Origin: an uncultured Spirochaetaceae bacterium
GTDB lineage: Bacteria > Spirochaetota > Spirochaetia > Sphaerochaetales > Sphaerochaetaceae
Assembly: GCA_944389975.1 (NCBI GenBank)
Contig: CALXOH010000020.1
Span: forward strand, 1-64,000
Length of the DNA stretch: 64,000 bases
Reading direction: 5' to 3'
In this document: positions 8,818 through 17,064 of the stretch, piece by piece
How the letters are laid out: each line of letters starts with the position of its first letter
Position numbering within the stretch: position 1 is the stretch's first letter
Made by a program: the position numbers and the translations under genes
The notes under the pieces: generated by a model
Seen by the model: only the letters and a program-made list of their open reading frames with translations
Databases searched by the model: none
What the model was told of the DNA's origin: nothing

Positions 8818-10878
8818 ATGGTGAAACTACGGGAAAACGCACGACAGTTCATGAACGGAGCATACATCAACAGGGAATATTCCTGGCTTGAATTCGATCG
8901 AAGGGTACTCGACCAGGCAAGAGACAAGGACAATCCCCTATTGGAAAAATGCAAATTCCTTTCGATATTCAAATCAAACCTCGACGAATTCACGATGGTG
9001 CGCCTGGGCTCCTTGCGGAACATTGAGAAATCCAATCCGAAGGACAGGGATGACAAGACTGAGATGACTGCATCCGAGCAGATCGATGGAATCCTCTCGC
9101 TGTACCCTGCCCTTTACAAAGAGGCTGATGAAGTGTTCATCAGCCTCAACAAGGAACTTTACAAGCATGGTGTTGATTTCCTGAAGCCCGATGAGATGAG
9201 CGAAAAGCAGAGGACGCAGGCGAAGCAATACTTCGACGAATTCATCCTCCCGATGGTCTCCCCTCTCGTATTGGACGCAAAACATCCACTGATAAGGTTC
9301 TGGAACCTCCGGACATACATGGTCCTTCTACTGGAGAGGGAGGGAAGCATGCTATTCGGAGTTGCATCGATGGCAAACTCCGTCGAGCGCCTCTTCATGA
9401 TCCAAGGGAAGAAGAAACACCTCGTGACTGCGGAGGACCTTTTGTTTGCATTCGGCGACGAGGCATTCCCCGGGTACAGGATCCTGGACAAAGCCCTGAT
9501 GAGAATAACGCGCAATGCCGATTTCGATGCCAACATGGAAGACGCGGACATGGAGTACAACTTCGATTTCTCGAAGTTCATCAAGACAAAGGTCGAAGAG
9601 AGGACGAACCTCGAATGCATCCGCGTGGAGATGAACAGGGAGAGCGAACAGATAAGGTCGTACATCTCGAAACAGATCGGGGTAAGGAAAGCGAACTTCT
9701 TCATAAGCAAAACCTATTTCGACTACAAATTCCTGTTCAAGATCGGAAAGTACTTCTCGGAAAAGGATGCGAGGAACCTCAAGTTCCCGGACTTCAAAGG
9801 GCATATCAGCGACAGACTCAAGAGCTCTGATCTGATAAGCGAAGTCGAGAAGAAGGATATATTCCTCTCCTATCCGTACGACAGCATAGACACGCTCATC
9901 AGGTTGCTGAACCAATGCGCGGTCGATGAGAGCGTTACGAGCATAAAGATCACGATATACCGTCTTGCAGACCACTCGAAGATCGTCGATGCGCTTATCA
10001 AAGCGGCAGAGAACGGGAAGGAAGTGATTGCCGTAATGGAACTTTGCGCGCGCTTTGATGAAGAGAACAACCTCTACTACGCCGATATGCTCAGGGAGGC
10101 CGGTTGCACCGTCTTCTACGGGATCGAGAACTACAAGGTGCACTCGAAGATCATCTCGATCGTCAGGGAGAAAGACAAGAAGGTGAAGTACATAACGCAC
10201 CTCGGAACCGGAAACTACAACGAATCGACGAGCAAGCAGTACACGGACCTTAACATCATCACTGCAAACGAGGAGATCGGGCGCGACGGCGTCGAGTTCT
10301 TCCGAAACATCGCGGTAAGGAACGTAGACTACGAATACAGGAAACTACTGATCGCCCCACACACTCTCAAAAGCGGCTTGATAAAAGAGATCGAGAAGGA
10401 AATCGCGAAAGGCCCGGAAGGGGTTATAAAAGCGAAATTCAACAGCCTCACCGACAAAGCTTTCATAGACAAGTTCATAGAAGCAAGCCAGAAAGGCGTG
10501 AAGATATCGTTGGTGGTAAGGGGCATTTGTTGCATGCTTCCGAAGGTCCCGGGCCTCACCGACAACATAAGCGTGATAAGCATCGTCGGAAGATTTTTGG
10601 AGCACTCGAGGATATACGCGTTCGGAAAGGGTGACGACCAGAGGGTGTACATCTCATCTGCCGATCTGATGACAAGAAACGTAAACAGGAGAATCGAGAT
10701 CGCAACCCCTGTGCTCGACAAGGAAGTGAAGGAAAAGGTTCTGGCCCTGCTGGACCTCATACTCTTGGACAACGTCAAAGGAAGAAGCCTGGGAAGCGAC
10801 GGCTCATACTCGAAGATCAAAGGGGGAGAGAAGAAAATCAACAGTCAGGAGATATGCCTGGCTCGTTCCCAGATCTGA
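8818..10878 (+). CDS. ppk1: Polyphosphate kinase 1
   Basis: This 686-residue Ppk1 reversibly transfers ATP gamma-phosphate to polyphosphate. The N-terminal domain opens with 'YINREYSWLEFDRRVL' and 'SNLDEFTMVRLGSL', and the two phospholipase-D-like domains follow. The autophosphorylated histidine is expected in 'YKVHSKI' (about residue 442), and 'THLGTGNYNESTSKQYTD' is a hallmark. AAGGAG precedes the ATG. Operon pairing with phosphofructokinase links glycolytic phosphate donors to polyphosphate storage. Its last 41 bases overlap the convergent vsr gene. Confidence 0.96.
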   Translation: MVKLRENARQFMNGAYINREYSWLEFDRRVLDQARDKDNPLLEKCKFLSIFKSNLDEFTMVRLGSLRNIEKSNPKDRDDKTEMTASEQIDGILSLYPALYKEADEVFISLNKELYKHGVDFLKPDEMSEKQRTQAKQYFDEFILPMVSPLVLDAKHPLIRFWNLRTYMVLLLEREGSMLFGVASMANSVERLFMIQGKKKHLVTAEDLLFAFGDEAFPGYRILDKALMRITRNADFDANMEDADMEYNFDFSKFIKTKVEERTNLECIRVEMNRESEQIRSYISKQIGVRKANFFISKTYFDYKFLFKIGKYFSEKDARNLKFPDFKGHISDRLKSSDLISEVEKKDIFLSYPYDSIDTLIRLLNQCAVDESVTSIKITIYRLADHSKIVDALIKAAENGKEVIAVMELCARFDEENNLYYADMLREAGCTVFYGIENYKVHSKIISIVREKDKKVKYITHLGTGNYNESTSKQYTDLNIITANEEIGRDGVEFFRNIAVRNVDYEYRKLLIAPHTLKSGLIKEIEKEIAKGPEGVIKAKFNSLTDKAFIDKFIEASQKGVKISLVVRGICCMLPKVPGLTDNISVISIVGRFLEHSRIYAFGKGDDQRVYISSADLMTRNVNRRIEIATPVLDKEVKEKVLALLDLILLDNVKGRSLGSDGSYSKIKGGEKKINSQEICLARSQI

Positions 10879-11323
10879 CTTCGTCATCGGGGAAGGACAC
10901 ATAGCTGTTCTTCCCTTTTCTTATCTCGTCAGCCAAGGCTTGGATCAAAGAGATAAAATCCTCTTTCCTTCCAAGTGTGCATTCCCAAATGACGATCACA
11001 CGCCATCCGGATGCAATAAGAGAGGCGATATTCCTTTCATCCCTTTCCTTGTTCTTCTCGATCTTCTCCTTCCAGAATTCGCTTTGTGGCATTACAAAGT
11101 GCCTGCACCCTTCGTGGCCGTGCCAGAAGCAGCCGTTGACGAATATGACGGCATGGTATTTCGGGAGTACTATATCGGGACGCCCGGGGTATCTTTTGTC
11201 GTTCTTACGGAACCTGAAACCCAGCGAGAAGAGGCTTTTTCTGACAAGAACCTCCCCTCTTGTATCCTTTCCATGGATTTTAGACATCACATATGAGCGC
11301 TCTTCCGGCGTAAACACATCCAT
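10838..11323 (-). CDS. vsr: Very short patch repair (Vsr) endonuclease
   Basis: Vsr nicks the strand 5' of T in T:G mismatches made by deamination of 5-methylcytosine. The 161 residues carry the family's motifs: 'MSKIHGKDTRGEVLVRK', 'PGRPDIVLPKYHAVIFVNGCFWHGH' with the catalytic aspartate and zinc-site residues, and 'SGWRVIVIWEC'. Vsr is usually encoded next to a C5 cytosine methyltransferase such as Dcm; none lies in this window. The gene has no Shine-Dalgarno site and TAGTAT ends six bases before the ATG. It overlaps ppk1 convergently. Confidence 0.95.
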   Translation of the reverse strand: MDVFTPEERSYVMSKIHGKDTRGEVLVRKSLFSLGFRFRKNDKRYPGRPDIVLPKYHAVIFVNGCFWHGHEGCRHFVMPQSEFWKEKIEKNKERDERNIASLIASGWRVIVIWECTLGRKEDFISLIQALADEIRKGKNSYVSFPDDEVRSGNEPGISPDC

Positions 11324-11353
11324 GGGGAAATACTATCCTGGAAAAGGAGAACC

Positions 11354-11376
11354 GGGAAGATTACTCCTCCCGGCCA
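11354..11376 (-). terminator. Candidate terminator of first BMP transporter operon
   Basis: On the minus strand, beyond the last permease gene, CCGGGA and TCCCGG form a six-pair stem with a ten-base loop, followed by TTCTCCTTTTCC. A nearby palindrome ATTGATT-CA-AATCAAT (11378-11393) lies between the stop codon and this hairpin. The T run is interrupted, so the call is tentative. Confidence 0.4.
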
Positions 11377-11405
11377 GATTGATTCAAATCAATTCAGGAT
11401 CACAC

Positions 11406-12350
11406 TTACGTCCTTATTTCCCTGTTGAACGGTTTTCCAAGCGATGCGGGCGCTGATTTCTGATCGCGCGACGAGAATGCAAGAACGACGATTACAAGTA
11501 TGTATGGAAGCATTACCGCAAACTCATACGGGAACGATATCCCGAGTCCCTGCACTACAGACTGGAATGTCTGGGCAAGCGAGAAAAGAAGCGCTCCGAG
11601 CATTATCTTGTACGGATTCCAGTGCCCGAAATAAACGAGGGCGACTGCTATGAATCCCCTTCCGCTTATAAGTTCGTCCGAGAACATCTTCGCCTGGCAA
11701 AGCGAGAGGTATGCCCCTGCAATCCCTGCAAGTGCACCGCCTACAAGAAGGGATTCGTAACGGGTGAGCGTCACGTTTATACCCATGCTGTCCGCAGCCC
11801 TAGGATGGGTTCCTACAGCCCTGACGCGTAGTCCCCAACTTGTCTTGAAGAGGATGAAGTTAGAAAGAAGAACGAACAAGAACGCAAGGTAGACGACTAT
11901 GTTGTGCGAGAAGAATATCTTGCCGAGGACCGGTATTTTCGAAAGAACGGGAATCGGAAACGACGGAACGCCCGGCACCGACTGGGTTCCCCCGACGAAG
12001 TATCTGAAAAGCGTCCCCGCAACCCCCACTCCGAACATCTGCATGCCTATTCCGGCAATGCCTTGGGGTGCACGGAACGTGATTACTACGAGACCGAAAA
12101 GAAGGCCGAGAAGCGCCCCGATTACGCCGGCAAGCAGGAAGCCCAGTGCATTATACACCATCGGTACAGCACCGCCGTGTCCGACCAAAAATGGCACGAG
12201 CATTCCGGAGAAGGCGCCCATCGCCATCACCCCTTCGCATCCGAGGTTGAATATCCCCGCCCTCTGATTGAACATCTCACCGAGGGATGCAAGAAGAAGG
12301 GCAACCGAGAATGGAATGCACATCGAAAGTACGTTTACAACCAAATCCAT
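11406..12350 (-). CDS. BMP-type nucleoside ABC importer, permease 2 (NupQ/YufQ-like)
   Basis: This 314-residue inner-membrane permease of the branched-chain/simple-sugar type has about nine membrane segments. Motifs 'AGIFNLGCEGVMAMGAFSG', 'GLRVRAVGTHPRAADSMGINV' and 'ISGRGFIAVALVYFGHWNP' are those of the second permease of BMP-family importers (NupQ, RnsD). AGGAGG precedes the ATG inside the end of the preceding gene, two bases away. It is last in the operon BMP-ATPase-permease-permease. Characterised relatives transport purine nucleosides; nucleosides are the likely substrate here too. Confidence 0.92.
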   Translation of the reverse strand: MDLVVNVLSMCIPFSVALLLASLGEMFNQRAGIFNLGCEGVMAMGAFSGMLVPFLVGHGGAVPMVYNALGFLLAGVIGALLGLLFGLVVITFRAPQGIAGIGMQMFGVGVAGTLFRYFVGGTQSVPGVPSFPIPVLSKIPVLGKIFFSHNIVVYLAFLFVLLSNFILFKTSWGLRVRAVGTHPRAADSMGINVTLTRYESLLVGGALAGIAGAYLSLCQAKMFSDELISGRGFIAVALVYFGHWNPYKIMLGALLFSLAQTFQSVVQGLGISFPYEFAVMLPYILVIVVLAFSSRDQKSAPASLGKPFNREIRT

Positions 12351-12351
12351 A

Positions 12352-13440
12352 TTACGCCTCCTTCCTCTTCTTGAAGCTTTGGTATTTCCTCCAAAGCCTG
12401 TCTTGGAAATACTTGTCCGAAAGGACCATCTGGCTTGTTACGATGACAAGGATGATCACGCCTTGCATCACATCGACGATATTCGCAGGAACGCCGACCT
12501 GCCGCGGGCAGAGCGTCGAGCCGTAGATCATTAGGCCGAAGAAGAACGATGCGGGAAGGATCCCGAGCGGATGCAATCCTCCGAAGAGTGCGACGACCAC
12601 CGCGGAAAACCCGTAGTTGTTCGTTATTCCCTCGATCGCGCGCCTATGCACCCCGGCAATCTCGATACCCCCGGCAAGCCCTGCGAAAGCCCCGGATATC
12701 ACCATCGATGCAACCACGAACAAAGGAACGTTTATTCCTCCGTAGCGCGCAGCCCTGGCTCCAGACCCGGATGCCCTCATCTTGTAGCCCACAGTCGTCT
12801 TCCACAAAAGGATGTAGATCAGGACTGCAAGCACTACGGCTATCACAATCCCATAATGGAGACGCCCCGAGATACGCGAAAGCCATACGTTCTCAGTAAG
12901 GCGCATCGACTGCGGAGTTCCTCCTCCGCTCATCTTCTCAGCAGGGTCCATCATCACAACCCTGAGGCAGAACGTATAGAACTGTGCCGCTATGTAGTTG
13001 AGCATGACTGTGCTTAGGAGTTCGGAGACGTTGAGCTTTGCCTTGAGGATTCCCGGGATGAACCCCCATATGCCTCCGGAGAGCGCTGCCATAAGCAATG
13101 CAAACGGAAGCAGGACCGGGCGTGGCACGTCCGGAAGCGCAAGGGCCGTTGCGGTAAAGGCAAGTATGCCCATCGCCATCTGCCCCTCCGCCCCGATGTT
13201 GATTATACCCGAGCGGTATGCAACCGATACACCTATTGCAGTTATTGCAAGCGGTATCGCCCTGATCAGGATCTCGGTAATATGGAGGCTCCTGGTCAAA
13301 GGCATTATGCATATCGTATAGAACGTCTTCAGGATGGGAGCATCGAGCACCACGAGAATAACCGAGCTGATGAAAATGACAGCAAGGATGCTTACCGCGA
13401 TTATCCCCAACTTATACGCTATCTTGAAACCTTTACTCAT
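12352..13440 (-). CDS. BMP-type nucleoside ABC importer, permease 1 (NupP/YufP-like)
   Basis: This 362-residue permease has roughly ten membrane segments. It contains 'AYRSGIINIGAEGQMAMGI', 'GSGARAARYGGINVPLFVVASM' and 'GGLHPLGILPASFFFGL', the pattern of the longer permease partner in BMP-type transporters. Its ATG lies within the last eight bases of the ATPase gene, so the two are translationally coupled. The heteromeric channel forms with the 314-residue permease downstream. Function as a nucleoside or nucleobase importer is inferred from the family and the purine-enzyme neighbourhood. Confidence 0.92.
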   Translation of the reverse strand: MSKGFKIAYKLGIIAVSILAVIFISSVILVVLDAPILKTFYTICIMPLTRSLHITEILIRAIPLAITAIGVSVAYRSGIINIGAEGQMAMGILAFTATALALPDVPRPVLLPFALLMAALSGGIWGFIPGILKAKLNVSELLSTVMLNYIAAQFYTFCLRVVMMDPAEKMSGGGTPQSMRLTENVWLSRISGRLHYGIVIAVVLAVLIYILLWKTTVGYKMRASGSGARAARYGGINVPLFVVASMVISGAFAGLAGGIEIAGVHRRAIEGITNNYGFSAVVVALFGGLHPLGILPASFFFGLMIYGSTLCPRQVGVPANIVDVMQGVIILVIVTSQMVLSDKYFQDRLWRKYQSFKKRKEA

Positions 13441-14956
13441 CTTCCTTGACTCCCGCCATCAGAATACCAAGCCGTGCACGAGTCGCGTCTTTTTTCTCAA
13501 GCACCTTCTGTATCCTTCCTTTGTAGATGACTGCAATCCTGTCCGAGAGGTTTATTATCTCGTCAAGCTCTTCGCTTATCAGGAGGATGCCGACACCTTC
13601 CTTTCTCTTCTTGAGAAGTTCCTTGTGGATGAATTCCACCGCACCTAGGTCGAGCCCCCTTGTAGGATAGACTGCAGTAATGAACTTCGCACCCCGCGAA
13701 AGCTCACGGGCAAGTATCAACTTCTGGATGTTTCCACCCGAGAGCGATCCCGATTGGGTGTTTATCCCGGCACTGCGTATGTCGAACTCTATCTGCAATC
13801 TCTCAGCGTTCTCGTTGACCTTTTCTTTCTTCAAGAAGCTCTTGTTGCTGAAAGGCTTCTGGTCGACATCCTTCAAGATGAGGTTCTCCCTTATCGCAAA
13901 CGGAGGCACGATCCCCTCGATGTTGCGCTCTTCCGGGATATACCCCATCCCCTGTTCAATGACAGAGCGGGGCTTCTTATTCCCGATCTCGCATCCGAAG
14001 AGTGCAATCTCCCCTTTCTCGATCTTCCTCAGTCCGTTTATCGCCTCGGCAAGTTCCTTCTGCCCGTTTCCGGAAACCCCGGCAAGACCTACGATTTCGC
14101 CTGAGCGTACAGAAAGATCCAAGCCGTCAAGCGCGTAGTTTCCCCTGTCTCCTCTGACGCATAGATCTTTTATCTCAAGAACGACATCGCCATGGGATGC
14201 TTCATCGTTGTTCTCAGGAAGCTTCACTTCGTGCCCCGTCATCTTCGATGCAATCTCACTCGGGGAATAATCATCGGTATTGCCGTTGAATACGACTTTG
14301 CCGTGGCGTAGTATCGTGACCTTGTTCGAAAGCGCCTTCACTTCCTGAAGCTTATGACTGATGAATATTATCGAAAGCTCATCGGTCATCTTCTTCAGAA
14401 GCACAATCAACTCATCAGTCTCCTGCGGAGTGAGGGCACTGGTTGGTTCATCGAGTATTAGAAAGCGTGCGCCCAATGAGAGTGTTTTAACAAGCTCCAC
14501 TTTCTGCTGTTCGCCGACTGAAAGCTGCCAGATATATGCATCGGGATTGACTGCAAGCCCGTACTTTTCTGAAATCTCCATGATCCTTGAACGGACCATA
14601 TTCAAATCGAGGATACCTTTTTTCCAAGCCTTCTTGTAACCAAGCGCGACGTTTTCAGTGACAGTCATGTTCGGCACCAGCATGTACTCCTGATGCACCA
14701 TGCCAAGCCCTGCGTTGAACGCATCTTCCGGTCCACGGAACCTTACTTCCTCACCGTTTATGAGTATGCGCCCCTCATCCTGCTGGTATATCCCCATCAG
14801 AATATTCATCAACGTCGTCTTTCCCGCACCGTTCTCACCAACGAGGGCCAGAACCTCCCCCTCGCCTACTTCGATCGTTATGTCATCCGATGCGAGTACC
14901 CCCGGGAACCTCTTCGTGATGTGTTCCATCCTGAGGCTTCGTATTTTATCATCCAT
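13433..14956 (-). CDS. BMP-type nucleoside ABC importer, ATP-binding protein (NupO/RbsA-like)
   Basis: This 507-residue protein has two tandem ABC domains. The N-terminal half has Walker A 'GENGAGKTTLM', signature 'LSVGEQQKVELVK' and Walker B 'FLILDEPTSAL'. The C-terminal half has a degenerate P-loop, 'GVSGNGQKEL', and signature 'LSGGNIQKLILAREL', as in RbsA/NupO, where only one site is fully active. I start it at 14956, where AGGGA precedes by seven bases, instead of at 14980. A stable hairpin separates it from the upstream BMP gene, probably setting subunit stoichiometry. Confidence 0.93.
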   Translation of the reverse strand: MDDKIRSLRMEHITKRFPGVLASDDITIEVGEGEVLALVGENGAGKTTLMNILMGIYQQDEGRILINGEEVRFRGPEDAFNAGLGMVHQEYMLVPNMTVTENVALGYKKAWKKGILDLNMVRSRIMEISEKYGLAVNPDAYIWQLSVGEQQKVELVKTLSLGARFLILDEPTSALTPQETDELIVLLKKMTDELSIIFISHKLQEVKALSNKVTILRHGKVVFNGNTDDYSPSEIASKMTGHEVKLPENNDEASHGDVVLEIKDLCVRGDRGNYALDGLDLSVRSGEIVGLAGVSGNGQKELAEAINGLRKIEKGEIALFGCEIGNKKPRSVIEQGMGYIPEERNIEGIVPPFAIRENLILKDVDQKPFSNKSFLKKEKVNENAERLQIEFDIRSAGINTQSGSLSGGNIQKLILARELSRGAKFITAVYPTRGLDLGAVEFIHKELLKKRKEGVGILLISEELDEIINLSDRIAVIYKGRIQKVLEKKDATRARLGILMAGVKEDE

Positions 14957-14978
14957 ATTTTTTCCCTGAAGATAAATC

Positions 14979-14998
14979 AAGGGGAGTCGCCTCCCCTT
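14979..14998 (-). terminator. Intercistronic hairpin between BMP and ATPase genes (first operon)
   Basis: AAGGGGAG-TCGC-CTCCCCTT is a perfect eight-pair stem with a four-base loop lying 10 bases after the BMP stop. The minus-strand flank (GATTTATC) is not a real T run. It most likely protects the 3' end of the BMP message or terminates part of the transcripts, as in other binding-protein operons. Confidence 0.6.
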
Positions 14999-15008
14999 TT
15001 CAAATCGC

Positions 15009-16034
15009 TTAGAGCGTGTTGTAATCTACTTCGGACCAGTTCGAGAGAACCCCTGCAGCACTCGTGAAGTTGCTCATCGCCTCACTTACCTTGTCCTTTA
15101 CTTCCTGGGGAACCTTGTCTGCAAGTAGTTCATTGTACTCGAAGATGAACCCTCCGTTGTTGAAGTTCATCGGAATGCATTCGCCGCCCTTCACGCCGGC
15201 ATCAAGCTTGCTGATTATGTCAATGATGACTGCAGCGTAGTTGTATGAGGAAGCAGCAATGCACTTCGCCTTGCCTTCCTCTGTCGTAAGCTGCGCAAGA
15301 TCCTGACCTACCCAGAACGCATCCGGGCTTTCAGCAGTTGCACGAAGCGCACCGATTGCCTGCTGGGAGGAACCTGTAAGCATATCCGCACCGCTCTCGA
15401 TCTGACTTGTTGCAACTTCACCTGCCTTCACGAAGTCAGAGAATGAACCCGTATGAGCAACGAGGATCTTAGCATCCGGATTGACGCTCTGTACTCCAAG
15501 CACATAACCACGGTTGTACCTTGCTGAGTCCCCTCCGTCCACAGGACCTACGAGGCCTACGATATTGTTCTTCGTAAGCATGCCGGCGATGATGCCGGAA
15601 AGATATCCGGTCTCTTCGGATTCAGGCATGTATGTGAATACGTTCTCAGGCCCGATCTCACTTGAAGTTCCGAACGCAAACGATACGTCGGGATACTCCT
15701 CTGCCAGTTCGAGAATGACGTTCTTGTACTGCGCTCCGTGCCCGATTATCAGATCATAGCCGTCTGCAACGTACTGCCTTGCGATCGATCCGGCATCAAC
15801 GACTGCCATCTTCTCGACATAGCTGTACTCGATTTTCCCCGGCAAAGCCTCCTGGGCAGCGAGTATGCCGTCATGCATCGACTGGCACCATCCCTTGTCA
15901 TCAATCGTGTTTTCGATAATGAGTGCGACCTTTACTGCATCAGACGATCCATCTCCCGTAGCTTCACTTGCACCGCCTGCAAATAGTGAAACAGCCATCA
16001 GAAGAACCAAAAGCATAGAAGAAATCCGCTTCAT
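15009..16034 (-). CDS. BMP family (PnrA-like) substrate-binding protein
   Basis: The 341 residues begin with a signal peptide 'MKRISSMLLVLLMAVSLFAGG' that lacks a lipobox cysteine, unlike the PnrA/BmpA lipoproteins of Treponema and Borrelia. Family motifs include 'VALIIENTIDDKGWCQSMHDG', 'YDLIIGHGAQY' and 'AGVKGGECIPMNF'. PnrA-type proteins bind purine nucleosides. AAGGAG precedes the ATG by seven bases. It heads a four-gene importer operon and is followed by a hairpin. A second, divergent paralogue lies at 24560-25555. Confidence 0.92.
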   Translation of the reverse strand: MKRISSMLLVLLMAVSLFAGGASEATGDGSSDAVKVALIIENTIDDKGWCQSMHDGILAAQEALPGKIEYSYVEKMAVVDAGSIARQYVADGYDLIIGHGAQYKNVILELAEEYPDVSFAFGTSSEIGPENVFTYMPESEETGYLSGIIAGMLTKNNIVGLVGPVDGGDSARYNRGYVLGVQSVNPDAKILVAHTGSFSDFVKAGEVATSQIESGADMLTGSSQQAIGALRATAESPDAFWVGQDLAQLTTEEGKAKCIAASSYNYAAVIIDIISKLDAGVKGGECIPMNFNNGGFIFEYNELLADKVPQEVKDKVSEAMSNFTSAAGVLSNWSEVDYNTL

Positions 16035-16148
16035 ACATCTACTCCTTCAGCCAAACATTACCAAAAAGATGGCTTTGTAAAAATAGAATTACATGGACTT
16101 TAAGAAAATGCAACAAAACGCAACAACCCGATTTTCCTATCTACCTGA
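16035..16148 (-). promoter_or_regulatory. Upstream region of first BMP operon with tandem 10-base repeat
   Basis: This 114-base gap should hold the operon promoter. Two head-to-tail copies of a ten-base unit, AAATGCAACA and AAACGCAACA (16106-16125), lie about 75 bases before the BMP ATG and could be a regulator site. AT-rich TAATTC/TATTTT sequences nearby are candidate -10 boxes; no clear -35 is visible. Confidence 0.4.
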
Positions 16149-16967
16149 TCATCCCATAAGAGGGAGATTACCCTCTTCAATCTTGTAATTACCTCCGATC
16201 AGAAGTGCCTTGGAATCCTTCCCGTGTCCTATTTCGCTTGTAACTGCAACAGGAACACGTACGTTGAAATCCCTCTTCAAGAGGATTTCTTCCACCTTCT
16301 CTCCATCCTTTTCCAGTTCCAGGAACGTTCCAAGCAGAATTCCCCTTACCTTCCCGAATATCCCCGCTTCATCCAATTGGGAAAAGTATGTCACGATCTT
16401 TTCCTTCTTCCCGCTCATTGCTTCCAGAAAGAGTATCTTCCCATCCGTATCAGGAAAATATTCCGTTCCCATCAGTTTCAGCAGGCACCTTACATTTCCC
16501 CCGACTATAGTGCCATCCATGTATTCGCCTTGAACGAAACGATGATGGAAAGTGAAAAGTGAATTCTCATCTGAGAAAAACTCCTTCTTCCGCTTTTCAG
16601 AGAGCGCAATGTTTCTGATTTGCATCAGAACGCTTTTCTTCCCAGTCGTCTTAAAAATCGCATTGATCACCGTAGTCAGGTCGCTGTAGCCGTAGAACAT
16701 GGCATTTGACGATGCAATTGATTCAAAGTCGAGGAACTTCAAGCATTCGTTCGCGATATCCCCGCCCGATATGTCATAAATTCTCTTTACGCTTTTATCA
16801 CGGAAGAACGAATTCACTTCATCAGCCTTTGCCTTTCCCCCGGTTTCTTCATACACGCTTCTTCCTATCGTCACATGCTCACCCTTCCTTTCCAAGAAAG
16901 GAACAAGGGAATCAAGAAAAGAAAGATCCTTCACTGGATCAGAGAGTGCAACCAATGCTACTTCCAC
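16149..16967 (-). CDS. LD-carboxypeptidase family (peptidase S66) protein
   Basis: The 272 residues fit LdcA/MccF serine peptidases, which trim murein tetrapeptides or cleave microcin-like conjugates. By comparison with Pseudomonas LdcA, the nucleophilic serine is in 'YGYSDLT', the glutamate is in 'LFLEAMSGK' and the histidine is in 'SEIGHGKDSKA'; the 'SGGDIANECLKFLD' segment corresponds to the family's RGGYG loop. All three triad residues are present. The start is a GTG with GGGGAGG five bases upstream. It is divergent from the UvrA paralogue. Cytoplasmic location is expected because there is no signal peptide. Confidence 0.85.
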   Translation of the reverse strand: MEVALVALSDPVKDLSFLDSLVPFLERKGEHVTIGRSVYEETGGKAKADEVNSFFRDKSVKRIYDISGGDIANECLKFLDFESIASSNAMFYGYSDLTTVINAIFKTTGKKSVLMQIRNIALSEKRKKEFFSDENSLFTFHHRFVQGEYMDGTIVGGNVRCLLKLMGTEYFPDTDGKILFLEAMSGKKEKIVTYFSQLDEAGIFGKVRGILLGTFLELEKDGEKVEEILLKRDFNVRVPVAVTSEIGHGKDSKALLIGGNYKIEEGNLPLMG

Positions 16968-17064
16968 ATCATCCTCCCCTTTTTATGGTAGCATGCAGAA
17001 AACAACATCGAAAGGAATGCAAAACTCATTGTTCGTCTCCTCCTTACGGATTATATTTTCCCAT

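Noticed and set aside
9352-10200. 282-residue minus-strand frame inside ppk1
   Set aside because: Antisense to a strongly conserved gene, with no ribosome site and no recognisable protein.
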